DNA of 64,000 bases from Candidatus Gracilibacteria bacterium GN02-872 (lineage in GTDB: Bacteria; Patescibacteriota; Gracilibacteria; BD1-5; UBA6164): assembly GCA_003260325.1 (NCBI GenBank), contig MOLU01000003.1:1-64000 (forward strand), given 5' to 3'. Within the stretch, counting starts at the first letter, position 1. Each line of letters starts with the position of its first letter. The notes under the pieces were generated by a model that made no database searches, was not told the DNA's origin, and worked only from the letters and a program-made list of their open reading frames with translations. Shown here one piece after another: positions 1-11,359 of this stretch. The translations under genes and the position numbers were made by a program.

Positions 1-37
1 TTATTATTATCAATAATATTTTATAAAAAATTAAATT

Positions 38-1384
38 ATGTTAAGAATAAATAATTCAATTAGTAGTTGTATTAAAAAGGCTTCTAGTATTTTGAGCTGA
101 TTTCAAACAGAAAAAAAAGTAGATGAAATAATATCATCAAATGAAATAGACTCAGGTTTTTCAGAATTACAAAAACTTAAATTAGAACTAAGAAAAGATC
201 CTAATGTTTTAGGTTTACTTATTGAAAAAATAGATAAAATATCAGAAAAAGTATACTTAATGAAAGAAGATACAAAAGATGATTTACTCACAAAAAGTAA
301 ATATATGAGAAAATTATGAGCTTATTGTGAATTTATATATATTTTCTATTATTTAAAGGAAAATTGAGCTAAGACTGTAGTGGAAAAAAATGAAAACACT
401 AAAAAAGAGATTTTAATGATATGACAAACACATTATAGAAAAGAGATTGATGATCCACTGATGATTAATAAGACTGTAGAATCACAAAAACTTATAGAAG
501 TTTTTATTGAATATTTTTTAGAAGATGGGTTAACTGTTTGAAATGAGGGGGTAGCTATGGATATTAAATGATTAAAAAATCCTGTGAAAATGCAACATTC
601 TTGAGATTGACTTTATCTTTGAAATGTTTTATCTTTTTTAGAAAAAACTTGAAATATAAAAGTAAATTTTATAGATTTTGAAGTTATTATTGATATAACT
701 AATAAAGATGATAAAAAAAAGATAGATGAATTTGCTAAAAGTCTTTCAGAAATAGAATTTATATGAAAACCTTATAGAAAGGCAGATAATTACAAGATAT
801 TTTATTGGCTTTTAACTATTAAATATTTTATAAATAAATATTTTAAAAAAGATAATGATTTAAAATATCTTTTTTGAGTTGAACATGTTTTAAAAAACAA
901 ACAAAGAAGGAAATTTATAAATATGGAAACTCCTATTCTTATAGAAAAAAATTTGACAAAAGACACAACTAAAGAAGATTTAGATAATATGAATATATGA
1001 TTTAATGCTATTAAAACTATTGATGATATATGTTATTTTATAATTGATGAACTTAAAACTGATGAAGAAAGAATTGAATTTGTCCATAAAATAGAAGAGA
1101 ATCCTGAAAATATCTTAGATATATTTATGGAATTCTTTCCAGAATGAAACACAGAAGAACATAAATACTATCTTTGATTTTTAGAGCAAATTTATTGAAA
1201 AAGAGAATTAGAAGTTATAAAAAATATAGATAAAAGAATTCCAAAAAACCAAAAAGAGGTTCCTATAATTTTTTGAGCTTGACACTTAAAAAATTGGAAA
1301 AGATCTATAGAAAAACATAACAAAGAAAATCCAGATAATCATTATAGTTTAAGAACAATAGATTTATCAAAAATAATAGAATAA
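38..1384 (+). CDS. TraB/GumN (TIKI-superfamily)-like protein
   Basis: A 448-residue protein read with TGA as glycine. Two short motifs resemble the TraB/PrgY/GumN group: a Gly-x-x-His motif (LMIGQTHYRKE) near residue 130 and a closing IFGAGHLKN motif about 30 residues from the C-terminus. The family includes putative membrane-linked metallohydrolases, but I see no convincing membrane segment here and the middle is Lys/Glu-rich without recognisable domains. The start is the first ATG after an A/T-rich stretch, with no SD. It lies just upstream of a lipoprotein gene on the same strand. The family call rests on two short motifs and may be wrong; otherwise it is a conserved-looking unknown. Confidence 0.45.
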
Positions 1385-1401
1385 TATTTTTATATCTAAT
1401 T

Positions 1402-2076
1402 ATGAAAAAACTAATTATCTTATTTATTACAATAATATCTTTGTCTTCTTGTTTTAATAAAGATATAGAGAAAGCTCAGACTTGAAGTACTGAAACAAAT
1501 ACTTGAGAAATAGAAGAAAAAATAGAAAAGTACTGAAATGTAGAAATAGTAGGTTTCCCTGCAAATCAAATAGAAAAACTTGATAAACTTCCCTATTCTA
1601 TACTTTCTGATAAAGAACCTACTTGTAAAGAATGAGAGCAAAAGGTTAACTTTAGAAAGGCTAATATGACATACTGTATATCAAAAGAGTATATGTGATG
1701 TAATAATATGTGATGTATGACCTTTACTAAAGATGACTCTGGGAAATATTATACACAAAATGATATAAGTGAATCTTCAGACATAATTAAACCTGATGAT
1801 TTGGAATGACATTCAAAAATATCTGGCATATATCTTTATCCAAAAGAAAATAGAAAATTAATAAGAGTTTATGAAGATGAAAATTTTTATTCTAAAGTTT
1901 ACAATTTTTGAGAATTTTTTATAATAGATATATTTGAAAAAAATAATAATTCATATTATAAGTCTAATCTATATATTATAAAAAATAATCATTACTTAGC
2001 TAATATTAAATACAAAAAAGAAAATCCAAACGTAAAAAGACTTTTAGAAACTCTTTACATTCCTGAACAAAACTAA
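1402..2076 (+). CDS. Putative lipoprotein of unknown function
   Basis: A 224-residue protein starting with a lipoprotein signal: two lysines, a hydrophobic run and a lipobox ending SLSSC (Cys17). It should be lipidated and held on the outer face of the membrane. The mature part begins with a Thr/Glu/Gly-rich linker, then has a Cys-containing region (CNNMGCM near residue 95) that could form disulphides or bind metal. No known domain was recognised. It starts 17 bases after the preceding stop, so the two may be cotranscribed. It uses several TGA glycines, like the ordinary genes here. A hairpin terminator follows directly. Confidence 0.7.
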
Positions 2077-2105
2077 AAAGCTAGAAATAAATATTTCTAG
2101 CTTTT
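2077..2105. terminator. Bidirectional hairpin terminator
   Basis: An inverted repeat (AAAGCTAGAAATA / TATTTCTAGCTTT) lies between the plus-strand lipoprotein gene and the minus-strand miaB gene. A runs on the left and T runs on the right let it work for both convergent transcripts. Confidence 0.75.
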
Positions 2106-3570
2106 ATTCAACTAAGCTTCATTTTATCACATATCTGTCAAGTTCTGTAAGTTTTACTTTTACTAAATCTCAAATCTTTACTTCATTTTCATTTGCTTCA
2201 AAATATATTTCTTTAAAATTTCTGGTTCTTCAAAAGAAAAACTCATCTTTTTGACCTGAAACAAGAACTTCCTCAATAGTTCAAAGCATTTTTTTGTTTC
2301 TTTTTAAAATATTTTCTAATAATTTATTGTTTAAAATATGCCATCTCTCAGCTTTGATTTCATCAGAAACATCGTCAGGAAACATCTTGCTTGCGATTGT
2401 TCATTTTCTGACACTGTAACGAGCATTGTAAGAAAAGTCGAAGTTTAGCTCATCAAAGGCTTTTACTGTATCTTGAAACATTTCATCAGTTTCTCATGAA
2501 AATCAAACAATTATATCTGTAGAAATAGAAAAATTTGGATCTTTTTTTCTTAAATATTCAACTATTTTTTTGAAATCTTCATACTTATGTCTTCTATTCA
2601 TTTTTTTCAAAACAGTATTATTTCCTGATTGTAAAGCTATATGAAGATAATTACAAGTTGTTCTCAAATCAAAATGTGCGTCCAAAATATCTTCTGTCAT
2701 ATCGTGAGGATTGCTTGAAGTAAATCTAACTCTATCAAGTCATTCTATTTGATCAAGAGCTTCAAGGAGTTGTCTAAAGGGTGATTTTCAAGCTCAAGAA
2801 TTCCACTTACTTTTTTCTTCATTCCAATACTTTTTGTCTACAAATTGTTTTCCGTAAGAATTAACATTTTGTCAAACCAAAGTTATTTCTTTTGCTCAAG
2901 CTGCTACAGCTTCTCTAGCTTCAGCAACTATCTCTTCAATTGGTCTACTTGTTTCTCTTCCTCTCGTATAAGGAACAATACAAAAAGTACAAAAATTATC
3001 ACATCAACTTTGGATAATAATTGTAGCACTGTACGGATTTTCTCTCAATTGCTTTGACTTCAAATAATCGTCAAATTTAGAATCATTTCAAATACTTTCT
3101 CAATAAATGTGAGTTAACATCAAAGTCAAGAATCTGATATCTTCTATTCTAAGAGTAAAATCAAGGAAACCTCTTGCTCTAGGGAAAAGTTTATCATCAT
3201 TATTAAATATTTCTGAAGAATCTTTTAGTAAATTTATTTTTTTACTTTTGTTTCTATCTCTTTTATAGTTTTCTAAATATTTCTCTCAGATTCAGGTTCT
3301 TCTTACCATACATCAAGTTATTCAAACTTTTATTTCATGAGCAAGTCAATTTTTTTTATTTTGAGAGTTTATTTTTTTTATTTCCTCTATCATTCAAAAA
3401 ACTTTATCTTCTCATTTTTGTCTTACAGAACAAGTATTAAAAATAACTAGGTCTGCTTCTTTTAGTTCGTTTGTTTTCATAAATCCAGATTGCAACAAAA
3501 TCATATTTATTTTTTCGCTATCGGCTTGGTTCATAGCACAACCAAAAGTCATTATAAAATATTTTCTCAT
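2104..3570 (-). CDS. miaB: tRNA-2-methylthio-N6-isopentenyladenosine synthase MiaB
   Basis: A 488-residue radical-SAM methylthiotransferase that adds the 2-methylthio group to isopentenyl-adenosine 37 of tRNAs reading UNN codons. The N-terminal UPF0004 domain has its three cluster cysteines (Cys11 in TFGCAMNQ, Cys47 in FNTCSV, Cys87 in GITGC). The radical-SAM triad CDNFCTFC lies at about 190-197, followed by the conserved PYTRGRE, and a TRAM-like domain closes the protein. The length fits the family. Under the standard code the frame would break repeatedly; with TGA as glycine it is intact and ends GSLVE. The start overlaps the end of trmL, suggesting translational coupling. Confidence 0.95.
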
Positions 3571-4025
3571 TTATTATTTATTACATTATACACAACAATT
3601 GCAACTGTATTGCTTAGATTTAAACTCTGAGTTTTTCAGATTCTTTTTATATAAATTTTTTCATCAGCAAGGGAAATAATCTCTTCTGGTAAGCCAATTC
3701 CTTCATTTCCAAAAATAATTATATCATTTTCCAAAGGTTTATAATTTTCTAAACTATCAGCTTTTTCATCCAAAAGAGTAATTATTTTTCTTCAATTGTA
3801 TTTTTTCAGAAAAGAAATATAATCTTCTATTTTATGAAAATTTATCTTTTCAAATGCTCAAGAACTTTGTGTTTTTAGCCTTCTAGAATAACTTTTTCAG
3901 TATTTTTCTCTGATTAAATTGTGGTTATCATAAACATAACAATCTTTTACTCAAAAGAATTCCAAAGTTCTTGAAATAGTACAAACATTTGAGAAATCCT
4001 GTGGATCATATAAAAAAATATTCAT
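3552..4025 (-). CDS. trmL: tRNA (cytidine/uridine-34 2'-O)-methyltransferase TrmL
   Basis: A 157-residue SpoU-family (SPOUT, knotted) methyltransferase, the same size as Escherichia coli TrmL, which methylates the ribose of the wobble base in leucine tRNAs. Motif 2 (FGNEGIGLPEE) and motif 3 (LNLSNTVAIVVYN) are both present near the C-terminus and form the SAM-binding trefoil knot. Because TGA is sense, the frame runs past an ATGA junction with miaB and ends at TAA 19 bases inside miaB, giving the tail KGENIL. It sits upstream of miaB in a small tRNA-modification operon. Confidence 0.9.
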
Positions 4026-4058
4026 AAAAAATAATTAATATTCAAATTTCAACTTTTA

Positions 4059-4081
4059 GGCTATTGCGTGACGCAATAGCC
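4059..4081. other. Perfect 10-bp inverted repeat between trmL and dcd
   Basis: GGCTATTGCG, a TGA loop and its exact complement form a strong hairpin downstream of dcd. The T run lies on the plus-strand side (4083-4090), so a classical intrinsic terminator would act on plus-strand (antisense) transcripts. For the minus-strand dcd transcript the hairpin is followed only by TAAAAG. It may act as an RNA-stabilising or processing hairpin at the dcd 3' end. Confidence 0.6.
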
Positions 4082-4088
4082 TATTTTT

Positions 4089-4664
4089 TTAATACAAATC
4101 TTTTCAAATTCTACTTTCTTCAGGTAAAAGTTGATTCATATATTTACTTCATTTTCTTTTATCATAAGGCATTTCTACTTCTCCATCAACTTTTTCAAAA
4201 GCAAATTGTCAGATTCTCATTCAAACGTAAAGAGCAATCGGAACTTCATTTATATTTGTCATTTCTAGTGTTATAGTTCACTCAAAACCTGGATCTATAA
4301 ATCAAGCAGTTGAATGAATAATCACTCCAAGCCTTCAAATACTACTTCTTCCCTCACATCTTGCAACTAAATCATAAGGAATCTTTATTTTTTCAGCAGT
4401 CACTCAAAGAACAAAATCTCAAGGATGCAAGACGAATTTTTCTCATTCTTTTAAAGTAATAGTTTCTACATATTTTGCATCAACTCAGATGTTTGAATCA
4501 ATAACTGTTTGTCTTGACTTTTTATAGATTTTAAATGTCGTTCCAAGTCTAAAATCCAGACTTGCTGGTCAAACTTGTTCAAAGATATCTTTTCAAAGAA
4601 GAGATTCCACAAGCAACTCTCAGTTTAAAATCCTTTCTTTTATTTTTTTATCTGATAATATCAT
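4089..4664 (-). CDS. dcd: dCTP deaminase
   Basis: A 191-residue trimeric dUTPase-fold enzyme that converts dCTP to dUTP for thymidylate synthesis. The diagnostic segment EGRSSIGRLGV with the catalytic region following (IIHSTAGFIDPGFEG) is intact, as are the N-terminal PASLDFRLG and the C-terminal G-x-S-x-Y-x-N-Q nucleotide lid (KGSKYMNQ). The length is right for the monofunctional bacterial enzyme. Many of the invariant glycines in these motifs are TGA-coded, which supports the recoding. The gene just downstream of its own promoter region is a small membrane-anchored protein on the same strand. Confidence 0.95.
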
Positions 4665-4667
4665 TTC

Positions 4668-5105
4668 TTAATTAAATAATTCATTAAACTTTTTTACTTT
4701 TTCTTGTGCTTCCTGAACAGTTTTTGATGCATCTTCCATTTGATTTTTTAGTTCATTATAAGTTTTTTCAACTCAACTTGCAGTTGATCTAACAGAATCA
4801 ACTTTATCTTTCAAATCTTTAGCTCAATTTCAAACTGTATCTATCAAATCTTTTGCAGAATTACTCATAGAGTCAATCATTTCAGTTGCTCAACTTTGAA
4901 TTTTTCTCAAGTTTATATCTGTAGAATCATATTTTGTTGAAGTTTTATCAACATCTCATTTAAAAGAAATAACAAAATCATTAAAACTTTGCAATCAAAT
5001 ATAATCTCAAATACTTCTTGTCTTTTCAGGAAAAACAAAAAGTCAAACAATATACAAAGTGATTAAAATCACTAAAATCAAAATAATATTTTTAATAATT
5101 CCCAT
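4668..5105 (-). CDS. Membrane-anchored coiled-coil protein, unknown
   Basis: A 145-residue protein with one N-terminal membrane segment (residues 4-26, Ile/Leu/Val-rich) followed by a polar, helical region rich in Lys, Asp, Ser and Ala. The last 70 residues have heptad-like spacing and look like a coiled coil, similar in texture to the YtxH/apolipoprotein-like stress proteins, but no family signature is clear. It ends only 3 bases upstream of the dcd start on the same strand, so the two are very likely one operon. TGA codes at least seven of its glycines. Confidence 0.65.
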
Positions 5106-5133
5106 TTTTATATAAATTAAAAAAATAAAATTT

Positions 5134-5481
5134 TTAGTTAAATAAATCACTAACATTTACATTTTCCTTTTTTAAGTCCTTATCAAGTTTTACTATTTCT
5201 GAATCAGAAATGTTCCCTATTTTTAATTTTCCTTTATTTAAAGTATTTTTTAAAACACCTAATTGTTGTTCATTTAAATGTTTTGCCAAATCAATTGAAA
5301 CAATTTCTGATTTTACAATAGAATTTTTTTTACAAACTTTACAAAAAATATCAAGAGTTACAGCATTTCAATCAATATTTTTAATATTTATATTTCTTTT
5401 ATCAACTTTTGCTCAACAATGAGGACAAAGATATCAATCCAAAATAGAGTTTATAAGTCAATTTAATGCTTCAAAATTCAT
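5134..5481 (-). CDS. Small zinc-ribbon protein, unknown
   Basis: A 115-residue protein with two CxxC pairs, CPHC (about residues 19-22) and CKVC (about 47-50), spaced as in a small zinc ribbon. The rest is charged and ends with an acidic/basic helix. I do not recognise the family. It lies between gltX and the coiled-coil gene on the same strand with a 28-base gap, so it is probably part of the gltX-dcd transcript. A regulatory or RNA-binding role is possible but not shown by the sequence. Confidence 0.6.
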
Positions 5482-5485
5482 TTTT

Positions 5486-6964
5486 TTAAGTTAAATTAGT
5501 TAAATTTTTTTGTATTCTTTTCTCTGACTCTTCTTTTCACAAAATATAGATTAGTTCAAGTGCTCAAGGAGAAAATTCTTCCCCTGACAAAGCGCATCTT
5601 AAAGGCCAAAGAACTTGTCAGTTTTTAAGTCCAGATTCTTTTATTTTCTCTATAAAAATATTTTTTATATTTTCAAAATCTTCAAAATTTCCAATAGAAT
5701 TCAGTATTTCAAGTGAAAAATTCAAAGCTTTTTTTACATCTTCTATGCTTTCAATTTTCATTTTTCAATTTACAAAAATATCTTTTCAAAGAAGTTTTGG
5801 TTCATTGTAAAACAAAGAAGTAAAGTCTTTATATTCAGCAAAATATCTGATTCTAGTTTTTAATTCCTTAAATATTTTTTTATTGTAATTTTCATCAAAT
5901 TTTTTCAAAGTTTCCAAAAATTCTTTATCATATTTTTCCAAAAATTCTAGTAGTTTTCCATAAAGATAGTTTTCATCTAAATTTCTCAAATAATGAGTAT
6001 TGAAGAAATCTAACCTTTCAATATCAAAAAATGCACCTGCTTTTTGAACATTTTTTAATTCAAATTTTTCTATCAATTCATCCATTGTAAAAAATTCTTC
6101 TACTGTCTTTGGATTCCAACCTAAAAGAGCCAAAAAGTTTAACAAAGCCTCAACCAAGTATCATTTTTCTAAATATTTTTCTACAGCAACATCTCCAGTT
6201 CTTTTACTCAATTTCTTTCTATCAGCTCAAACAAGAGGAGGAACATGAGAATGATTCGGGATTTCCCAACCAAAAGCATTATAAAGCAAAATATGCTTTG
6301 GAGTTGAAGGAATCCATTCGTCTCATCTGATTATATCAGTAACTCACATCAAGTGATCATCTACAACAACAGCAAAATGGTAAGTTGGAAATCAATCTGT
6401 TTTCATCAAAACTTGATCATCTATTTCTTTCGAATTTATAGATATTTTTCCTCTTACTCAATCAACAAATTCTACAACTTGATTTTCTGGAACTTTTAGC
6501 CTAACAGTGTAAGTTTCTCCTGCATCTATTTTAGCTTTTATCTCTTCTTTTGTCAAATATCTACACTTTTTATCATACTTTGTTGGAAGTCAGAGCTCTG
6601 TTTGCTCCTTTCTCAACTCTTCAAGCCTGTGAGAGCTACAAAAGCATGGATAAGCCATATCTTTATCTATCAGCTCTTTTATATATTTTTGATAAATATC
6701 TAATCTTTCAGATTGATAATAAGGTCAAACTTCTCAAGGATTATTTGGTCATTCATCTGGAACTAATCAAACTTCTGTTAAAATATTTATCATATTTTCA
6801 ACACTTCCTTCAACAAGCCTTGTTCTGTCAGTGTCTTCTATTCTAAGCAAAAATTTTCAATTATTATGCCTCGTAAAAAGATAATTAAACAAAACTGTTC
6901 TCAAGCTTCAAATATGAACATATCAAGTTGGACTTGGAGCAAATCTAGTTACTATTTGTTTCAT
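5486..6964 (-). CDS. gltX: Glutamyl-tRNA synthetase
   Basis: A 492-residue class-I aminoacyl-tRNA synthetase. The ATP-binding HIGH motif is at the N-terminus in the form PTGYVHIGSLR, the acidic RIEDTDR follows, and the KMSKS loop appears as KKLSKRTG. The C-terminal anticodon-binding helical domain is complete. The size is typical of bacterial GltX. It probably also charges tRNA-Gln if the genome lacks glnS, as is common, but this window does not show that. The start chosen is the ATG giving [12 protein letters not shown], the usual N-terminus. There is no SD. Confidence 0.96.
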
Positions 6965-7124
6965 CTTTTTATTTTTAAAAATAATATTTACCTAATTATA
7001 AAAATATTTCAGCTTTTGTAAAGAAAAAATGTTTTTATTATTTTTATAAATTCTAAAAAAAATTTTTGAAAAAATAAGTTTTTCAATTATAATATAATAG
7101 ATTTTATTTTCTTTTTAAATATTT

Positions 7125-7709
7125 ATGGTTAAAAATTTTTTAATCCCGACTATAGTTGATAAGACTCCAAGTTGAGAAAGAGCTTATGATATTTATTCTA
7201 GATTACTTGAAGACAGAATAGTTTTCCTTTGAGATGCTATAGATAGTGATGTCGCAAATACTGTAATTGCTCAACTTTTATTTTTGGAAAAACAGGACCC
7301 AAAAGCTCCAATTACTATGTATATAAATAGTCCTGGTTGACATGTAACTGCTGGACTTGCAATTTACGACACTATGCAATATATCAGTTGTCCAGTACAT
7401 ACCGTTTCACTTTGACTTTCTGCAAGTATGTGAGCTATAGTTTTGGTTTGATGAGAAAAATGAAAAAGATTTGCTCTTCCACATTCTGAAATAATGATTC
7501 ACCAACCACTTGGTTGAGCTGAGTGACAAATGGTTGATATAAAATTAGCAGCTGAGCATATAGTAAAAACTTGAGACACTTTATACAAAATAATTGCAAA
7601 ACATACAGGGCAAGATGTAAAAAAAGTAGAGAAAGATTGTGATAGAGATAATTTTATGTCAGCAGAAGAAGCCTTAGAATACTGAATAATTGATAAAATT
7701 ATTAAATAA
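7125..7709 (+). CDS. clpP: ATP-dependent Clp protease proteolytic subunit
   Basis: A 194-residue serine protease subunit. The catalytic Ser is in GLSASMGA (Ser101), His in MIHQPLGG (His126), and the Asp lies in the conserved [11 protein letters not shown] segment near 172. ClpP forms the double-heptamer chamber that degrades proteins unfolded by ClpX or ClpA/C. About three quarters of its glycines are TGA-coded, including invariant ones, making it one of the best proofs of the code in the window. An upstream TATAAT-rich stretch (about 7090-7110) may hold its promoter; no SD is present. Confidence 0.97.
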
Positions 7710-7710
7710 A

Positions 7711-7740
7711 AAAAGTAGAGAAATTACTCTACTTTTTTTT
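7711..7740. terminator. Bidirectional terminator between clpP and the surface protein
   Basis: The stem AGTAGAG / CTCTACT is flanked by an A run on the left and a run of eight T on the right. It serves clpP and probably also the convergent minus-strand gene, whose stop lies at the edge of the hairpin. Confidence 0.8.
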
Positions 7741-10700
7741 ATTTTATATATTTTTTAGAATCTTTTCAGAAAAGGTACATTGAAGGTAAAATCAAAGATA
7801 TTATCAAAAATATAATCAACTTATCTGGTCAAGTTTTTGGTAATTCTTTTGGATTTGGAAGTTTTGGTTCTTTTGGAATTATTTTTTCCTCGTCTTCAGG
7901 AGTTGGTTCATCTTCCTCAGGAATATTTACTGGTGTTTTTGGAGGATTATAACGTTTTGGTGGAATCATAGGTTTTTCTTCAGGTGGAAGAAGTGGATAA
8001 ACTGGTTCTTGTGGAATATTTTCAGTTGGAGGAATATCGTTTATTCCTGGAATTTGAGGTATGTCTGTTTCAGGAGGAATAGGAACAATTTTTGTTTCAG
8101 GATTCTCTATAACTTCAGGAGTTATATCTCTTACATTTACAAAAATATTTGCACTATCAGTTTGTCAATTTGTATCTTTTATTTCATAAATTGCTCTTGC
8201 CTCTCAAACAAAATTTCTATCAGGATTGAAAAATACTTTTCCATTTTCAAGTCTGAAAGTTCAATTTACAAAATTTTCTACTTTTGTGATAAAAATACTA
8301 TCTCCATCAGGATCTGAATCATTTGCCAAAACATCTATTTCAATTGGAATATTTTTTAAAGTTTCTAAATTATCATCAATTGCTAAAGGCTTCATATTCC
8401 TATTTGGAGTACTTCATCAATTTCAAGGATTAGATGGAATAATTGGTGGAGTTGGAGGAACAATTGGTGGAATTGATGGAGGTACAGGAGGAGTTGGTGG
8501 AATATAAGGACTAGTTGGAGCCTCCTTAACTTTAACCTTTACTTCAGCTTTTGACTTAGCTCATTTTATATCTTTTATTTCATAAATGACTTTTGCTTCT
8601 CCTATAAAATCTCTATTTGCAATAAATTTTATTTTTTCTCAAATAATTTGAAAACTTCAGTTTTGAGGACTTTCTACTTTTGTGATAGAAATAGCATCTC
8701 AATCAGGATCAGAATCATTTGCTAAAACATCTATCTCAATAGAAGTATTTTTTTCAATTTCTGCAAAATCATTTACAGCTTTTGGAGTTCTATTTATAGG
8801 AATAGCTGGAATTATAACTGGAGTTCATTTTACAATTACTTTTAATTTTACTGGAACTTCTACTTCCCTAGAATCCAAATCAGAATATCTAGAAGCTTTA
8901 TAAATTGTTTCTACAGTTCAAACAAAATCTATGTTTGGAGTAAATTTTATAAATTTTGAACCACTTTGAGTTATTATTTGAAAAGTTCAGTTTGAAGAAT
9001 TATTTTCCACTGAAACAAGTTTGAAATCTCAATTATTTGCTGAAACATCTACAACTACAGGTTGATTTTTACTTGTTTCTGCTTCATCATCTGAAGGTAA
9101 TCAAAAGTGCAAAGTAAGTTTTGCCGTTGTCTTTGCTCATTTTGTGTCAGATATTTCATAAGTTGCAATTGCAGTATGTAATCCTGAAGTTTTATCATTT
9201 GAAAACTTTATTTTATTTCAAACAATTACAAAGTTTCAATTTTGTGAATTTTCTATTTTAGTTATAGAAATAGTATCTCAGTCAGGATCTGAATCATTTG
9301 CTAAAACATTGATTTCTACTGATCTAAATCATTCGTAGTGAATTTCATCATCTATAGCAATAGGTGCACGATTTATAGGTACATTTTTGACATTAATTTC
9401 TATCTTTGCTGTTGCCTTTTCTCATTTTGTGTCTGTTATTTCATAGTTTGCTTTTGCTATTCATACAAAATCAGTTTCAGCAATAAATCTAACTTTCCCT
9501 CAAACTACTGAAAAAGTTCATCAATTTATAGCTGTTACCTGAGTAATAGAGATATCATCTCAATCAGGATCTGAATCATTTGCTAAAACATCTATATCAA
9601 GAGAAGTATTTTTATTTGTTTCTAAAATATCATCAATAGCTACTGGAGGATTATTTCTCTGAGTTCTATCTTTTACATTTACAGTAATATTTGCATCTGG
9701 ACCTTCTCTAAAAGTTCCTGGAGATTCTACAGATTCTATCAATAACCGATATTTTGCTTTAGCTATTCAAACAAAATCTTGATTTGGTGTAAACTCTACT
9801 TTTTTTCTTCATCAGTCTTCAACTATTTCAAAAGTTCAATTTTCCTCATCTCAAACAATAAATGGATTATTTAAAGGAGCAAGATCATTTTCTAAAATAT
9901 CAATTATTACTGACTCATTTTTATTTGTTTCAGCTTGGTCATCATGAGCTTTAAGTCTTCTTCAACCTCAGTCTATAACTCTAACTGTAATATTTGCAGA
10001 AGATTCTTTTTGTCAATTCTTAAGTAACCAATATTTTGCTTTAGCTACTCAAACAAAATCTCTGTCTGGTGTAAAATTTACTACTTTTCTTCATCAGTCT
10101 TCAACTATTTCAAAAGTTCAGTTCTCTTCATTTTCAATTATAAACTCAACTCATCTTGGTGCAGTATCATTTGCTAAAATATCTAAAATAATTCATTGAT
10201 TTTTTCCTGTTTGACTTTCATCATCATTTGCTATATACGGACCTTCTGATTTTGCTTTTACATTAACTTTTATTATTGCTGATCAAACTGTTATATCTCA
10301 CTCTCATCAGGCTGTTGCTATTTCATATTCTCCTGTAACTGTTCAAATAAAATCTCTCTCTGGAGTAAATTTCACTTTTGTATTACGTCCAGTTCAAATA
10401 ACTTCAAAAGATCAACCTATTGATACATCATAAATTCAAGCAACTTTATACTCGTCTTCAAACGCTGTATCATTTGCCAAAATATCTATTTCAATTGGAT
10501 TATTCATTTCTGTTTCTACTTCGTCATCTTCAAATGTTGTTTGAACTCATCTTCAATAAATACTGATTTCTCACTTTCATTCTGATTTATAATTATCTCA
10601 AGTAACATAATAGTAAGTTATAAATCTTCAAGCTTCTGCATCTCTTCGCATACTTAATTTTATTTTATTTCATTCTATACTAATAGTTCAGATATTTGGA

Positions 10701-11227
10701 TCAAGAGGATCAACTCTTGTTATTTGTAAATTATCTCAAGGTTTCCCATCATTTGCCAAAACATCAATAATTTCTGTCTCTCAGCTAGAAATAGTAATAA
10801 AATCTAAGTTTGCAATAGGATATTCTTCTTTTTCAGTATCTCTCTTTTTTCTAACTTTTGGTTTTTGATTTTCTTGTTTTTCTTCTATTGTTCAAGTTCA
10901 GATATTTTGTCAAGAAGAATTTGCTTGAGATTCTTCTTTTTCTGAAATTTTTCATTCAGGAGATTCTTTTTCTTTATCATTTATCAAAATTCAATTATTT
11001 TGTGATTCAGAAGAGATTTCTTGATTATCAGAGCTTTGCTCTGATTCTTTATTTTCAAGATTTATAGAAGTTTTTCAAGAATCTCAATTTGTTGTTTGTT
11101 GAGCAGAAGATTCAGTTTTTGTTTCTGAATTTGCTCAATTTATAGTTTCATCAGCATAAACCAAGAAACTAGCATTTTGCCCTAAAATAAAAATTAAGAA
11201 TATTGTGGAAAATAATCTTTTTAACAT
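7739..11227 (-). CDS. LPxTG-anchored surface protein with nine Ig/cadherin-like repeats
   Basis: A 1162-residue secreted protein. It has an N-terminal signal peptide (about residues 1-26), then a Ser/Glu/Asn/Gln-rich low-complexity stalk to about residue 125. Nine tandem beta-sandwich modules of 80-110 residues follow, each opening with a variant of DDxxETxKNxxxxIDVLAND; four continue SDPDGD, a likely calcium-binding loop. Two proline-rich linkers interrupt the array. The C-terminus has a sorting signal: LPKTG at about 1129-1133, a hydrophobic segment and a Lys-rich tail. The modules resemble the VCBS/Big_9/cadherin-like families of adhesins. Expected role: sortase-anchored adhesin, plausibly for attachment to a host cell. 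No sortase gene is in the window. Confidence 0.85.
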
Positions 11228-11359
11228 ATAAATAAAGCCATTAAATAAATAAAATTTTTTCTACAAAATAATTCTAGCATATTTATTTTTTTAAAACAAA
11301 AAAATACATAATAAATATGTATTTTTTCTTTACAAAGTATATTTTTATTTTTAAATATG

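Noticed and set aside
4059-4090. The 10-bp hairpin as the dcd terminator
   Set aside because: The T run is on the plus-strand side; the minus-strand transcript lacks a U run after the hairpin.
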